In this document: in pieces, positions 51,517 to 61,242 of the stretch
How positions within the stretch are numbered: the stretch's first letter is position 1
Layout: every line of letters starts with the position of its first letter
Assembly: GCF_900109685.1 (NCBI RefSeq)
Contig: NZ_FOBB01000014.1
Span: 1 to 64,000 of the forward strand
DNA: 64,000 bases
Source: Chitinophaga rupis
GTDB taxonomy: Bacteria; Bacteroidota; Bacteroidia; Chitinophagales; Chitinophagaceae
Reading direction: 5' to 3'
The notes under the pieces: model-generated
What the model was told of the DNA's origin: nothing
Seen by the model: only the letters and a program-made list of their open reading frames with translations
Database searches by the model: none
Position numbers and translations under genes: made by a program

Positions 51517-51931
51517 ATCAATTATTATTTTTTATCAATTATGCCACCTTAAAAAATCCGGCAAAACCCGGACCCCTGCGGCAAATCATACGATACCCGT
51601 TTAGTTAAATGCATGAACATAACGCATGTAGTCATGCAACCAGAAATTCAAAGGAATGGTAAATAAGAAAGTAGCGATCGGTTTATAGCCGGACTACGTG
51701 TGGTTTTTGTGTTAGGATAAGGCGAAAGAAAGATAAGATTTGCTACACCTGTGCTACTTTGGGAAAAACAGTACGTAATACTGTTGCAATAAATAGCACA
51801 CTAAAGGCGTACCCGGTTTCGAGCGCTAAATTAATTCGCAGATCATAAACTACCTAATTTTTTTAGGTGAATTGGGTATTTTAATTAGTGAAAGCTTGTT
51901 TTCGGGGCTTTATAGTTAATTTTTAAAGCAT
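51517..51931. other. Divergence-free gap upstream of the Wzc-like gene
   Basis: No gene is seen. On the minus strand TATCTTTC (51735-51728) resembles a -7 box. About 30 bp upstream of it AACAGTA CGTAA TACTGTT (51767-51785) is a perfect 7-bp-arm palindrome. Confidence 0.4.
51767..51785. promoter_or_regulatory. Palindromic candidate operator of the polysaccharide operon
   Basis: AACAGTA-N5-TACTGTT is a perfect inverted repeat, about 45-65 bp upstream of the predicted start of the leftward transcript. The position suits an activator. No cognate regulator is identified. Confidence 0.35.
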
Positions 51932-53194
51932 TTAATGAAAAAGAAAATATGTTTCCAGCGATAACAGACCAATTACCATCCCTGCCACCGTCCTTAACAC
52001 CTTGCTGTAAGTAAGCTTATCGTACCCCAGTAACAGCAGCACAAAGAAGGGCGCTGCCTGCGCTACATAGCGGGAGCTGAACAGGTGTGTAACTTTAAAG
52101 CTGGTAGCCAGCATCAGCATAGCTGCGGCTAAAAGGAACAGGAAAAAAGGTTCCGTGCGGCGTTCCCAGGCCCGCCATGCAGAGCATATTACAAAGTAAA
52201 TAGCTACCACTGCCAGTGCTGGCGCCATAATAAAAGGGTATAGCCGCATAAGGGCAGCCGGCAGTATTTTTTCCATGGCTACGCTTAGCGGGCCATACTC
52301 CCAGCGTACAAGGGTTATGTTCAGCAGCAGCAGTACTGCATAACCGCTCAGCATATATATTAAAACGCGTTTTCTGAAATAGAACCAGCCCGGCGCCAGT
52401 AAAAAGGTGATCAGCGCGCCATAGGCAAAGGCCAGCATACCATGTTCTGCATCCAGCCCGCCTGCAGCGGTAAAAGCCTGCTGCGGAGGGGTGAGCCCTT
52501 TCCATATATAAAATACCGGTAAGCACATGGCTAATGCCACGCCGCAGTAAATGATCAGCAGCAGCCAGCGGCCGGTGCTGCGGAAATTATTGATCAGTAA
52601 GGCACCGGCAGCCGGCACCATGATCAGGAAAGGGGAGCGGCCCAGGATAGCCAGACCCAGCGCAAACCCCGCCAGCAAAGCCATTATCAGGCTTACAGGC
52701 AATGCGCTTTCCTGCCTTTGCAGCGCAAACCATAATAGCAGAATAGACAGGGTGGCAAAGAACATGGGCGGTATTTCCGTTAAAGCCATACCGGAAACCG
52801 TCCATACCATAGGTATGGCCATTACGGTAAGCGCCAGTATAAAGGCCTGCTTCCTGTCGGCCGTATGTATGCGTGTGATCAGCGCGGTGAGCACCAGGAT
52901 CATTAACCCCAGTAAAGCGGTATTTACCAGCCGTATACCCGGTGTTTGCAAATGGGTAATGCAACGCAACGGGTAGTGGATAAACTGATAAAGGGGGCCG
53001 GGGGCCTGTTGATTTATGTTAAGCAGGAACTCTTTTGAAAGCCCGTATTGTTCAAACAGATACACATTTGGAATAAAAAGGGGCTCGTCGTACAGGGGCG
53101 GTTGTTTGTGGTAAATGGTAAGCAGCACCAGAAACACGTATCCTGTAACTCCTAATAGTAGTAATAAAGTCGCAGGTACAGGTAATTTTTTCAT
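51932..53194 (-). CDS. GT-C-fold glycosyltransferase (ArnT/PMT-like)
   Basis: 420 aa with about 11 hydrophobic helices. The first periplasmic loop has YDEPLFIPNVYLFEQYG; Asp-Glu there is the expected metal/catalytic pair of lipid-linked GT-C enzymes. SGMALTEIPPMFF and LAILGRSPFLIMVPAAGALL fit family 39/83 proteins. It probably uses polyprenyl-phosphate sugars in the inner membrane. The frame extends to 53221, but ATG 53194 (MKKLPVPATLLLLLG) gives a normal start. It is separate from the rightward operon by a 456-bp gap. Confidence 0.85.
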   Translation of the reverse strand: MKKLPVPATLLLLLGVTGYVFLVLLTIYHKQPPLYDEPLFIPNVYLFEQYGLSKEFLLNINQQAPGPLYQFIHYPLRCITHLQTPGIRLVNTALLGLMILVLTALITRIHTADRKQAFILALTVMAIPMVWTVSGMALTEIPPMFFATLSILLLWFALQRQESALPVSLIMALLAGFALGLAILGRSPFLIMVPAAGALLINNFRSTGRWLLLIIYCGVALAMCLPVFYIWKGLTPPQQAFTAAGGLDAEHGMLAFAYGALITFLLAPGWFYFRKRVLIYMLSGYAVLLLLNITLVRWEYGPLSVAMEKILPAALMRLYPFIMAPALAVVAIYFVICSAWRAWERRTEPFFLFLLAAAMLMLATSFKVTHLFSSRYVAQAAPFFVLLLLGYDKLTYSKVLRTVAGMVIGLLSLETYFLFH

Positions 53195-53650
53195 GGAGAA
53201 GATTCGAGGTAAGTGAGGCATTAAAATTAATGCACTTCATTCCATAATAACAAATTTTTGAAGTATTTTTTGTTTTCAAACTCGTTTACCATCACTTTTA
53301 ACGCATTCACCAGCCAAAATAAACCGTTTACGAAATATCGATTATGAAATGATTCAAGTATTATATTTTTACATCCGTTCGGACATTGTTCCATTTTCTC
53401 TTAAATGAAAACAGTTGCACCGAATTTGGCAAATATGCGTACTTTAGAGTTATATTTATTGAGGAGACCTACTAAGTTGTATAGTTAATCCTTTTCTAAT
53501 CGACCATAATATCCCCTGAAAAACTACCGTACATTTTCAGTTCATCTTTGACCACATCCAATTTAAAGCCTTCTTTATACCTATGGCACAGCTATGCTTT
53601 GTCGCGTGGTATTTGGTTTAACAAAGAAATATTGAAAAAGAAGGTAGTAA
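53195..53650. other. Leader and promoter region of the rightward polysaccharide operon
   Basis: TTG (53415-53417), 22-bp spacer and TACTTTAG (53440-53447) is a possible promoter. The leader would be about 200 nt. No small gene is clear. Confidence 0.35.
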
Positions 53651-54043
53651 ATGAAAAAGAAAGTTTTAATAATAGACGACAGCAAGCCAATAAGATTATT
53701 GTTGGATGCAATCCTTGGCAGGCATTACACTGTAATGACCGCTCAGGACGGATTGGAAGCAATGGCCTGGCTTTCGAAGGGGAATGCAGCAGATGTGATC
53801 ATCACTGACCTTCACATGCCTAATATAGACGGGTGGGAATTATTGGAACACCTGTCCGGCAGCTACCTTTATAAAGATATACCGGTTATGGTACTTTCCG
53901 GAGAAGTACTAAATACAGAGCCAACTGCAATTATCGCCCGTTTTGATAACGTACGGGTAGTAATGCAAAAGCCTTTTGATCCCGTAGTGTTACTTGAAAA
54001 AGTAGCACACATGCTGAACGGTCAGCTTACGGTGTCGATATAA
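53651..54043 (+). CDS. Single-domain response regulator (receiver only)
   Basis: 130 aa, one CheY-like receiver domain without output. Acidic pair Asp9-Asp10 (LIIDDSKPIRLLLD), phosphorylation site Asp53 (ITDLHMPNIDGW), Ser83 (MVLSGE) and Lys107 (MQKPFDP), all in the normal places. It should be phosphorylated by a histidine kinase; none is encoded nearby. It is 35 bp upstream of the sugar transferase gene with the receiver-like N-terminus, so an interaction is likely. Start at ATG 53651. Confidence 0.93.
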   Translation: MKKKVLIIDDSKPIRLLLDAILGRHYTVMTAQDGLEAMAWLSKGNAADVIITDLHMPNIDGWELLEHLSGSYLYKDIPVMVLSGEVLNTEPTAIIARFDNVRVVMQKPFDPVVLLEKVAHMLNGQLTVSI

Positions 54044-54078
54044 GATAATCCCTTACCCATTATTAACTGTAATAAAAT

Positions 54079-55239
54079 ATGGAGACGACGATTACACCTA
54101 GTTTTTCAACTACTGCCACTGTTGTCAGGAGTAGCACTACTGGTAAACAGAACAACCCGATCTACCGGCAAATCACCGATGAGAAGATCGCGTTGTTCGT
54201 TGGTCACTCTTATGTGGATGTACCCCAGGAAACTCCCAGCTTCAGGTATCTCGTAGCAGAGCACATTGAAGATGCACAGCAGGCCATAGACCAGCTGCTG
54301 AACGTGTATCGCAAAATACCGGCGGTGATCATTTACCGCTTTAACAGTTCTTACGAAACAGATCTGGCAAACTGGGAAGCCTATTTTGAAGAGCACCAGG
54401 TGCTCAGCTCCATTCCGTTCTTCCTGTATACAGATCAATTGTCTGCGCCCCTGAAATCATTAGTTAAAAAACACAACTTTATTGACGAGATCATTACACG
54501 GGAATGCCTGGTTAGCCGCCTGGCAGAAAAAGTGAATTTCGTAAGCAAGTTCAAACGCATGCACCTGTTTGCCGACAAAACGCCCGAAACATCCATCGTA
54601 GCTACTTCCGGCAAACATATCAACCACCTGCTGAAACGTATTTTCGACGTAGCAGTAGCCGGCGCTTTACTGGTGCTGCTGTCTCCCGTGTTCCTGCTCA
54701 TTGCCATCCTCATCAGGCTGGAATCCAAAGGACCGGTATTCTATTCCTCCCCCCGGGCAGGTAAGAACTACCGCATGTTCCGCTTTCATAAGTTCAGGAC
54801 CATGATACCGAATGCAGATAAACAGCTGCAGCAGTTAAAGGACCGGAACCAGTATAACACCAATGAAAATGGCCCCGTATTCCTGAAGTTCTCCAATGAT
54901 CCCCGGATCACCCGCCTGGGTAAATTTTTGCGGAACACCAGCCTCGACGAGCTGCCGCAATTGTTTAACGTGCTGGTAGGGGATATGTCGCTGGTAGGGA
55001 ACAGGCCGCTGCCTTTATATGAAGCAGCGTCTTTAACCACCGATGCGTGGGCAGAACGTTTCCTGGCGCCTGCAGGCATTACCGGCCTGTGGCAGATCAG
55101 CAAACGTGGTAAAAAAGATATGTCAGTGGAAGAGCGTATCAGCCTGGATATTAACTATGCAAACAAACATTCGTTTGTATATGATATGTGGCTGATGGTG
55201 AATACGCCGTTCGCTATGGTACAAAAAGATAACGTATAA
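54079..55239 (+). CDS. Initiating sugar transferase with degenerate receiver-like N-terminus
   Basis: 386 aa. Residues about 36-160 show a receiver-like alpha/beta pattern (KIALFVGHSYV, PAVIIYRF, SIPFFLYTD, IDEIITRECL), but the acidic pair and phosphorylated Asp are missing. Residues about 184-206 are the membrane helix (RIFDVAVAGALLVLLSPVFLL), followed by the PglC/WcaJ catalytic domain: FRFHKFRTM, DPRITRLGKFLRNTSLDELPQ, VGNRPLPLYE. The enzyme transfers sugar-1-phosphate to undecaprenyl phosphate and begins repeat-unit assembly. Its stop overlaps the GT2 start by 1 nt (TAATG). Confidence 0.92.
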   Translation: METTITPSFSTTATVVRSSTTGKQNNPIYRQITDEKIALFVGHSYVDVPQETPSFRYLVAEHIEDAQQAIDQLLNVYRKIPAVIIYRFNSSYETDLANWEAYFEEHQVLSSIPFFLYTDQLSAPLKSLVKKHNFIDEIITRECLVSRLAEKVNFVSKFKRMHLFADKTPETSIVATSGKHINHLLKRIFDVAVAGALLVLLSPVFLLIAILIRLESKGPVFYSSPRAGKNYRMFRFHKFRTMIPNADKQLQQLKDRNQYNTNENGPVFLKFSNDPRITRLGKFLRNTSLDELPQLFNVLVGDMSLVGNRPLPLYEAASLTTDAWAERFLAPAGITGLWQISKRGKKDMSVEERISLDINYANKHSFVYDMWLMVNTPFAMVQKDNV

Positions 55240-56450
55240 TGATCGCCGTTATTGAAGTAATTTTATTTTCCTACTTAGCCGGATGCATTTTATTTAACCT
55301 GGTACTTTCTGTAGCAGGACGGTTGCAGCGTAAAAGAACTATGCCGCCACCGGAAGCAGGCCTTTATGCCCGTGTGGCCATACTGATCCCTGCTTATAAA
55401 GAAGATAGCATTATCCTGTCTACGGTAGAAAGTTATGCCCGGCTCAACTATCCCGCCGGTATGTATGAAGTGGTAGTGATAGCCGATTCCCTGCAGCCTG
55501 ATACCTTAACGCAGCTAAACCGTGCAGGCGCAACAGTTATACCGGTGTCGTTCGAGAAAAGCACCAAGGCCAAATCCCTTAACGCAGCTTTTTCACAGCT
55601 GCCGGATGATGCCTATGACCTGGCGCTGATCTGCGATGCAGACAATATGCTCTCGCCTGATTTCCTGTTAAAGGTGAACGGCGCTTTCCAGAACGGGGAG
55701 TATGCCATACAAACACAAAGAGTAGCTAAGAACTTAAATACGCCTTTTGCCGTGCTGGATGCAGCCAATGAGATCATTGCCAACCACCTGTACCGCAAGG
55801 GCGCAAACGCCTTAGGCCTTTCATCCTCGGTTATCGGTAGCGGCATGGCCTTTCATTATCCGCTCATTAAAGGTATTATGCAGGAAATTGAGGCTATTGG
55901 CGGGTTTGATAAAGTGCTGCAGTTAATGGTGGTATCAAAGGGCCATGCCATTTATTATTTGGAGGATGCGCGGGTGTTTGACGAAAAGGTGGAGCAGCCC
56001 GAGGCATTTGAAAATCAGCGCCGCCGCTGGTTATCCAGTCAGCTGGTGTATTTGCGCCAGTACTGGAAAAAAGGCTGGCAGCAGCTGTTCCAGGGTAACG
56101 TGGATTATTTTAACCTGGCGGTTTGCCAGAACCTTTTAATGCCACGCCTGTTACTGCTGGCATCCGTTACGGTCATTACAGTGTTCTATATTCTTTTACA
56201 CCATTACCTGCTGCTGCCCGCCGTTTGGTGGGTAGCGCTGTGGGTATGTAACTGTATCAGTTTGTTACTTCCTGTACCAGTGCTGTTTTTCCGTAAATAC
56301 CTGTTTTCTGCGCTGCTGGGTATGCCGCGCGCCATTTTTATAATGGTATCGCTGCTGTTCCGCCTGAAAGGAGCCAATAACCGGTTCATTCACACCAAAC
56401 ACACTAAAACCGGTATAGATAATCCCTTATTAGATGTTGTCAGCAAATAG
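55239..56450 (+). CDS. Family 2 glycosyltransferase, processive type
   Basis: 403 aa. N-terminal helix 3-25, GT-A core with VAILIPAYKEDS, ICDADNML (Asp133, Asp135), SSVIGSGMAFHYPLI, and QRRRW (Gln260-Trp264), the signature of processive beta-synthases. Helices follow after residue 290. It could extend a chain or add one sugar; the QxxRW motif favours a synthase-like active site. Start overlaps the previous stop by 1 nt, end overlaps the next gene by 17 nt. Confidence 0.92.
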   Translation: MIAVIEVILFSYLAGCILFNLVLSVAGRLQRKRTMPPPEAGLYARVAILIPAYKEDSIILSTVESYARLNYPAGMYEVVVIADSLQPDTLTQLNRAGATVIPVSFEKSTKAKSLNAAFSQLPDDAYDLALICDADNMLSPDFLLKVNGAFQNGEYAIQTQRVAKNLNTPFAVLDAANEIIANHLYRKGANALGLSSSVIGSGMAFHYPLIKGIMQEIEAIGGFDKVLQLMVVSKGHAIYYLEDARVFDEKVEQPEAFENQRRRWLSSQLVYLRQYWKKGWQQLFQGNVDYFNLAVCQNLLMPRLLLLASVTVITVFYILLHHYLLLPAVWWVALWVCNCISLLLPVPVLFFRKYLFSALLGMPRAIFIMVSLLFRLKGANNRFIHTKHTKTGIDNPLLDVVSK

Positions 56451-57348
56451 ATCAACATATTATCCCTTAGTATCTGTCATCACTGTTAATTATAACAATA
56501 CACAGGTGACCTGCGAGCTGCTGAACTCCCTGCAAAAGATCAGCTACCCCCGGCTGGAGGTGATTGTGGTAGATAATGCCTCTCAGGAAGATCCTTCCGG
56601 CATTATTAATACACAGTATCCCTCAGTGAAAGTGATCCGTAGCCAGGAGAACCGCGGTTTTGCCGGCGGCAATAACATGGGCATACAGGCAGCGCAAGGC
56701 TCTTACCTGTTCCTGGTGAATAATGATACCGAATTTACGGAGGGATTAATAGAAGGACTGCTGGAAGTATTTACACAGTTCCCGGATGCAGGGGTGGCCA
56801 GCCCCAAATTCCATTACTTCTTTCATAAGGGTACCATTGAGTATGCCGGCTACCATGCCGTTGATATATTCACCGGCCGTAACAGCATGATAGGCTGCCA
56901 TGAACCGGACCAGGGCCAGTATGATGCCATCAAAGCCACTCCCTATGCACATGGCGGTGCTATGATGATCAGCCGCGAGGCGCTGGCAAAAGTAGGCCTC
57001 ATGCCCGAAGTGTACTTTTTGTATTATGAGGAATTTGACTGGTGCGAGCAGTTCCGCCGCAAAGGATATAAGATCTACTACCAGTACAAATCGCTGATCT
57101 ATCACAAAGAATCTATGACCACGGGCAAGAACAGCCCGTTGAAGACATATTACATCACCAGGAACAGGATACTGTTCATGCGCCGCAATGTACAATTGCC
57201 GGCCCGCCTGGTATTTTTACTTTATTTCATTTTTTTGACTGTACCCAAAAACACCCTCCAGTTCCTGCTGAAGCGCGAAGCAACGCACCTGAAAGCATTC
57301 TGGAGAGGTATTGCCTGGAACATGAAGAACTTGAGATACGAAGTCTGA
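56434..57348 (+). CDS. Family 2 glycosyltransferase, rhamnosyltransferase-like
   Basis: 304 aa, soluble GT-A with possible membrane association at the C-terminus (about 255-275). Motifs: VSVITVNYNNTQVTCELLNSL, VVDNASQED, SQENRGFAGGNNMGI, FLVNNDTEF (DXD equivalent), and FDWCEQFRRKGYKI. Proteins of this type often transfer rhamnose or galactofuranose to a polyprenol-linked glycan. Overlaps the preceding gene by 17 nt. Confidence 0.9.
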   Translation: MLSANRSTYYPLVSVITVNYNNTQVTCELLNSLQKISYPRLEVIVVDNASQEDPSGIINTQYPSVKVIRSQENRGFAGGNNMGIQAAQGSYLFLVNNDTEFTEGLIEGLLEVFTQFPDAGVASPKFHYFFHKGTIEYAGYHAVDIFTGRNSMIGCHEPDQGQYDAIKATPYAHGGAMMISREALAKVGLMPEVYFLYYEEFDWCEQFRRKGYKIYYQYKSLIYHKESMTTGKNSPLKTYYITRNRILFMRRNVQLPARLVFLLYFIFLTVPKNTLQFLLKREATHLKAFWRGIAWNMKNLRYEV

Positions 57349-57400
57349 ATTAATTATTAATTCACATTTCGCCGAACACTAACCGTAACACTGAACAACT

Positions 57401-59299
57401 ATGTGTGGTATCGCAGGGTTTATTGATTTTTCCAAAAAATCCGGAACAGACATTTTGCAGCGCATGACAGATGCAATGCAGCACCGTGGCCCCAATGACT
57501 CCGGCTATGAAGTTTTTGAACATGCTGCAGCCGGCATTGGTTTCGGACAACGCCGTTTGTCTATCCTGGACCTTTCCAGCGGCGGACACCAGCCCATGCA
57601 CTTCAAACATTACTCCATCATCTTCAACGGGGAAATATACAACTTCAAGGAAATAAAGAAAGAGCTGGAAAAGCTGGGTTACAGCTTCCATTCCGGTTCT
57701 GATACCGAAGTGCTGCTAAAAGGATACGATGCCTGGAAAGAGCGCGTGCTGGACCGTTGCATTGGTATGTTTGCCTTTGTGATCTTTGACCGCCAGCAGG
57801 ATGAAGTAGTTTTGTGCCGCGACCGCGCCGGCGTAAAACCCCTTTATTATTATTGGGATGGAAGCCGTTTATTATTTGGCTCTGAGCTGAAAGCTTTGTG
57901 CGAACACCCGGATTTCAAAAAGGAGATCGATGTGAACAGTGTATCCCTGTTCCTGCAATACAGCTACATACCCACCCCTTATACCATTTACCAGGAAACG
58001 CGTAAGCTGAAACCCGGCCACCTGCTCACCATCCGTTTAAACCGGCAGGAGCTGCAGGAGCGGGCATACTGGAATGTGCTGGATGCCTACAACCAGCCGC
58101 TAACGGGCCTTTCCCAGCATGAGGTGATACAGCATACGGAAGCGCTCATGAAAAGCGCTTACAACTACCGCATGGTAGCCGATGTGCCGGTAGGCGTGTT
58201 CCTGAGCGGCGGGTACGACAGTGCCAGCGTGGCCGCTATTATACAGGCCGGATCCGGCAGCCGTATCAAAACCTTTACCATCGGGTACAAGGAGCGCGCG
58301 TTCGATGAATCGCAGGAAGCAAAAAAGATTGCCCGCCACCTGGGTACCGACCATACAGAATGGATCGTAGGCCCCAAGGATGCGCTGGAAATACTGGAGC
58401 AGCTGCCTGAAATTTATGACGAGCCGTTTGCCGATAACTCCACCGTACCAACTACCCTGGTAAGTAAGCTGGCCAGCAAACAGGTAAAGGTAGCGCTGAG
58501 CGCCGATGGCGGCGATGAGCTGTTTGCCGGTTATAATAAGTTCAATCAATCCCTGCGCTATACCCGCTTTTCCAAAAGATTGCAGGGCGTATTAAGCCAT
58601 ACCATGGGGTTGATGAAACCGGAGCTGATCCCATACTTCAATAAAAAATACAACTTCGCCTCCCGCTATGAGAAAATGAAGTTGATATGGGGCGCCGGCC
58701 AGGCGCAGTATGCGCTGAAATATATCAGCCAGTACCTCACGGAAAGTGAAGTGCATCACTATATGCAGGTAAAGCCGGAAAAGTACAGGACCAACTTTGA
58801 CCTGAACGGTGAGCTTACCAATGTAAACGACCCGCTGAATAAGCTGCTGGCCATTGATTACAAAACCTTCCTGGTAGATAATAACCTGGTGAAGGTAGAC
58901 CGTGCTACCATGAGCGTGAGCATTGAAGGCCGCGAACCTATGCTGGACCACCGCCTGGTGGAGTTCCTGGCGCAGGTGCCGCAGTCGCTGAAGGTAAAGG
59001 ACAATGTGAACAAGTACATTCTGAAAACCATTGTACATAAATACATTCCGCAGTCTTTAATGGACCGTCCCAAACGCCCGTTCATTGCGCCTTTGCAGGA
59101 ATGGTTCCGGGATGAGCTGAAAGAGCAGATGCAGTATTACCTGGCGCCTGAAAGGCTGGCCAAAAGCGGCTTGTTCAACGCGCCGCACGTGCAGCAGCTC
59201 ATGGAAAAATATATTAACGGTGGTAAGGTAAGCCACCAGAAGCTTTGGAATATACTGGTGTTCCAGTTATGGTATAACCGTTGGATGGAGAAATTATAA
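57401..59299 (+). CDS. asnB: Asparagine synthase (glutamine-hydrolysing) family protein
   Basis: 632 aa. N-terminal class II glutaminase: Cys2 in MCGIAGFID, with QRRLSILDLSSGGHQPM. C-terminal synthetase domain with the ATP P-loop VFLSGGYDSASVAAI and SADGGDELFAGYNKF. The locus context suggests a role in the polysaccharide, for example amidating a uronic acid, but authentic asparagine synthesis cannot be excluded. The stop overlaps the next start by 1 nt. Confidence 0.93.
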   Translation: MCGIAGFIDFSKKSGTDILQRMTDAMQHRGPNDSGYEVFEHAAAGIGFGQRRLSILDLSSGGHQPMHFKHYSIIFNGEIYNFKEIKKELEKLGYSFHSGSDTEVLLKGYDAWKERVLDRCIGMFAFVIFDRQQDEVVLCRDRAGVKPLYYYWDGSRLLFGSELKALCEHPDFKKEIDVNSVSLFLQYSYIPTPYTIYQETRKLKPGHLLTIRLNRQELQERAYWNVLDAYNQPLTGLSQHEVIQHTEALMKSAYNYRMVADVPVGVFLSGGYDSASVAAIIQAGSGSRIKTFTIGYKERAFDESQEAKKIARHLGTDHTEWIVGPKDALEILEQLPEIYDEPFADNSTVPTTLVSKLASKQVKVALSADGGDELFAGYNKFNQSLRYTRFSKRLQGVLSHTMGLMKPELIPYFNKKYNFASRYEKMKLIWGAGQAQYALKYISQYLTESEVHHYMQVKPEKYRTNFDLNGELTNVNDPLNKLLAIDYKTFLVDNNLVKVDRATMSVSIEGREPMLDHRLVEFLAQVPQSLKVKDNVNKYILKTIVHKYIPQSLMDRPKRPFIAPLQEWFRDELKEQMQYYLAPERLAKSGLFNAPHVQQLMEKYINGGKVSHQKLWNILVFQLWYNRWMEKL

Positions 59300-60423
59300 T
59301 GTTACCGGCAAAAAAAATACGCGTACTGCAAACCATCCGCCAGGGCAAGATCGGCGGCGGGGAAAGCCATGTGCTGGACCTGGTGGCCACGCTAAACCGT
59401 ACCCGTTTTGAACCGGTAGTGCTGGCCTTTACAGATGGGCCTATGATACAGGCCCTGCAAAAAATGGAGGTGCCCGTACATGTAATAGCCAGTGAAAAAG
59501 CATTTGACATCAGCGTGTGGAAACAGGTAAAACGTTTTTTACAACAGCAGCAAATAGATATGGTGCATGTGCACGGCACCCGCGCCAACACCAATGTGCT
59601 GTGGGCCGCGCGTTCCCTGCAGCTGCCGCTGATCTATACCATTCACGGCTGGTCGTTTCATGAAGGGCTGAACCCCATGATGAAACGGGCACGTATAGCT
59701 GCAGAAAAATACATAACCCGCAAGGCCCAGGTCAACATCTGTGTATCTGAAGCTAACCGCCAAACCGGCCTGCAGGCCTTTGGCAGCTTCCATGCAGAGG
59801 TGATCAGGAATGGTGTGAACCTGCAGAAGTTTGATCCCGCCGTTATTTACCCGGATGTAAGAACGGCCCTGGGCATCCCGGCAGACCACCTGGTAGTAGG
59901 GTACATAGCCCGTATGACCTACCAGAAAGATCCGGTTACCATGATCCGCGCATTTGCCGCAGCAGCACAACAGGTAAAGGACGTTACATTGCTGATGGTA
60001 GGCGGGGGAGAGCTGAAGCAAACCGCCATGGATACCGCGCAGGCGCTGGGCATTGCAGACAAAGTAGTGTTCCTGGATTTCCGGCAGGATGTTCCGGCTG
60101 TGCTGAAAGCTATGGATATTTACTGCCTGCCATCCCTATGGGAAGGTTTTCCTATTGGTGTGCTGGAAGCCATGGCCATGGGTAAAGCGGTGATTGCCAC
60201 CGATGTGGATGGCACGCGTGAAGCCGTTACCCATGAGCAGAACGGGCTGCTGGTGCCACCCGCTAATCCCGAGGCCTTAACCGCCGCTATGGTGCGGCTG
60301 CTGCAGGATTTTTATTTGCGTAAACAGCTGCAGCAAAAGGCCGTTAAAACTATTCAAACTACCTACAATGTAACGGGAATGACCCGCCGCATTGAAAATA
60401 TCTATGAAGCAATTAGCCTTTAG
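59299..60423 (+). CDS. Family 4 glycosyltransferase
   Basis: 374 aa, GT-B fold. N-terminal GKIGGGESHVLDLV (substrate loop), MVHVHGTRANTN, then the nucleotide-sugar domain VGYIARMTYQKDP and CLPSLWEGFPIGVLEAMAMGKAVIATD (E-x7-E motif). Retaining transferases of this class use UDP- or GDP-sugars. ATG 59299 is the best start (TAATG overlap with asnB). It acts on the lipid-linked repeat unit at the cytoplasmic face. Confidence 0.93.
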   Translation: MLPAKKIRVLQTIRQGKIGGGESHVLDLVATLNRTRFEPVVLAFTDGPMIQALQKMEVPVHVIASEKAFDISVWKQVKRFLQQQQIDMVHVHGTRANTNVLWAARSLQLPLIYTIHGWSFHEGLNPMMKRARIAAEKYITRKAQVNICVSEANRQTGLQAFGSFHAEVIRNGVNLQKFDPAVIYPDVRTALGIPADHLVVGYIARMTYQKDPVTMIRAFAAAAQQVKDVTLLMVGGGELKQTAMDTAQALGIADKVVFLDFRQDVPAVLKAMDIYCLPSLWEGFPIGVLEAMAMGKAVIATDVDGTREAVTHEQNGLLVPPANPEALTAAMVRLLQDFYLRKQLQQKAVKTIQTTYNVTGMTRRIENIYEAISL

Positions 60424-60483
60424 CGCTTAGTAATGGTCAATACTAAATACTAAAAGCTGGTTAAAAATTAATAATTGGATACT

Positions 60484-61242
60484 ATGACCACGATCACTTA
60501 CGAATACGAACGTTTTACTGACAACAAACGACTGAAATTTATTGAGAGCTGCCTGCAGCAAGGCATTCCGGCCCGGGGCCGCGTACTGGACGTAGGCTGT
60601 GGCAATGGGGTGATAAGCCGTCACCTTGGACAGTTTGGTTATGACGTGCTGGGTATTGACATTAGCCAGAAAACAATAGATGTAGCCCGCTCAAAAAATA
60701 AGCTGCCCAATGTACATTTTGAAGCCATCAGCGCAGAAGCATTAAAGGCGCAGGGCCAGCAGTACGATGCAGTAATATGCAGCGAGGTGCTGGAACACCT
60801 GGACCAGCCGGGCATTTTACTGGAAACAATAGCTGCCGCATTGAAACCGGAAGGCATGTTAATAGTTACAGTGCCTAATGGTAAAGGCCCGCGGGAAGTA
60901 TGTGTAACCAAGCCTATGCTGAAAGCGCGCAAAAACCCTGCAATATGGGGTTTTATTAACGGTATTAAAAAAGCGCTGGGCTTTAAGGGGACCACGGTAC
61001 AGTCGCAGGCCGATAACCTGGATCATGTGCAGTTCTTTACCCGTAAGGATCTGCATGCCCTGGCTACTGCGCACGATTTTAAGATCGTACGTTTTGCTAA
61101 AACCAATTTTGTGGAAGATGTATTTCCCTTTTCCCTGTTCACCAAACGCATTAAATTTTTGCAGGCCCTGGATTGCCAGGTAGCAGAAATATTGCCGCTG
61201 GGCTTTACAGGCGGGTTTAATACAGTATGGAGGAAGAAATAG
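60484..61242 (+). CDS. SAM-dependent methyltransferase, class I
   Basis: 252 aa. Motif I VLDVGCGNGVISRHL, acidic residue in VLGIDISQKTI, DAVICSEVLEHLDQP and GMLIVTVPNGKGP. It probably methylates a sugar or a lipid-linked glycan end; a role in chain termination is possible, as in other methyl-capped polysaccharides, but not shown. The ATG at 60484 is preferred over an upstream TTG. It is 60 bp after the GT4 gene. Confidence 0.9.
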   Translation: MTTITYEYERFTDNKRLKFIESCLQQGIPARGRVLDVGCGNGVISRHLGQFGYDVLGIDISQKTIDVARSKNKLPNVHFEAISAEALKAQGQQYDAVICSEVLEHLDQPGILLETIAAALKPEGMLIVTVPNGKGPREVCVTKPMLKARKNPAIWGFINGIKKALGFKGTTVQSQADNLDHVQFFTRKDLHALATAHDFKIVRFAKTNFVEDVFPFSLFTKRIKFLQALDCQVAEILPLGFTGGFNTVWRKK

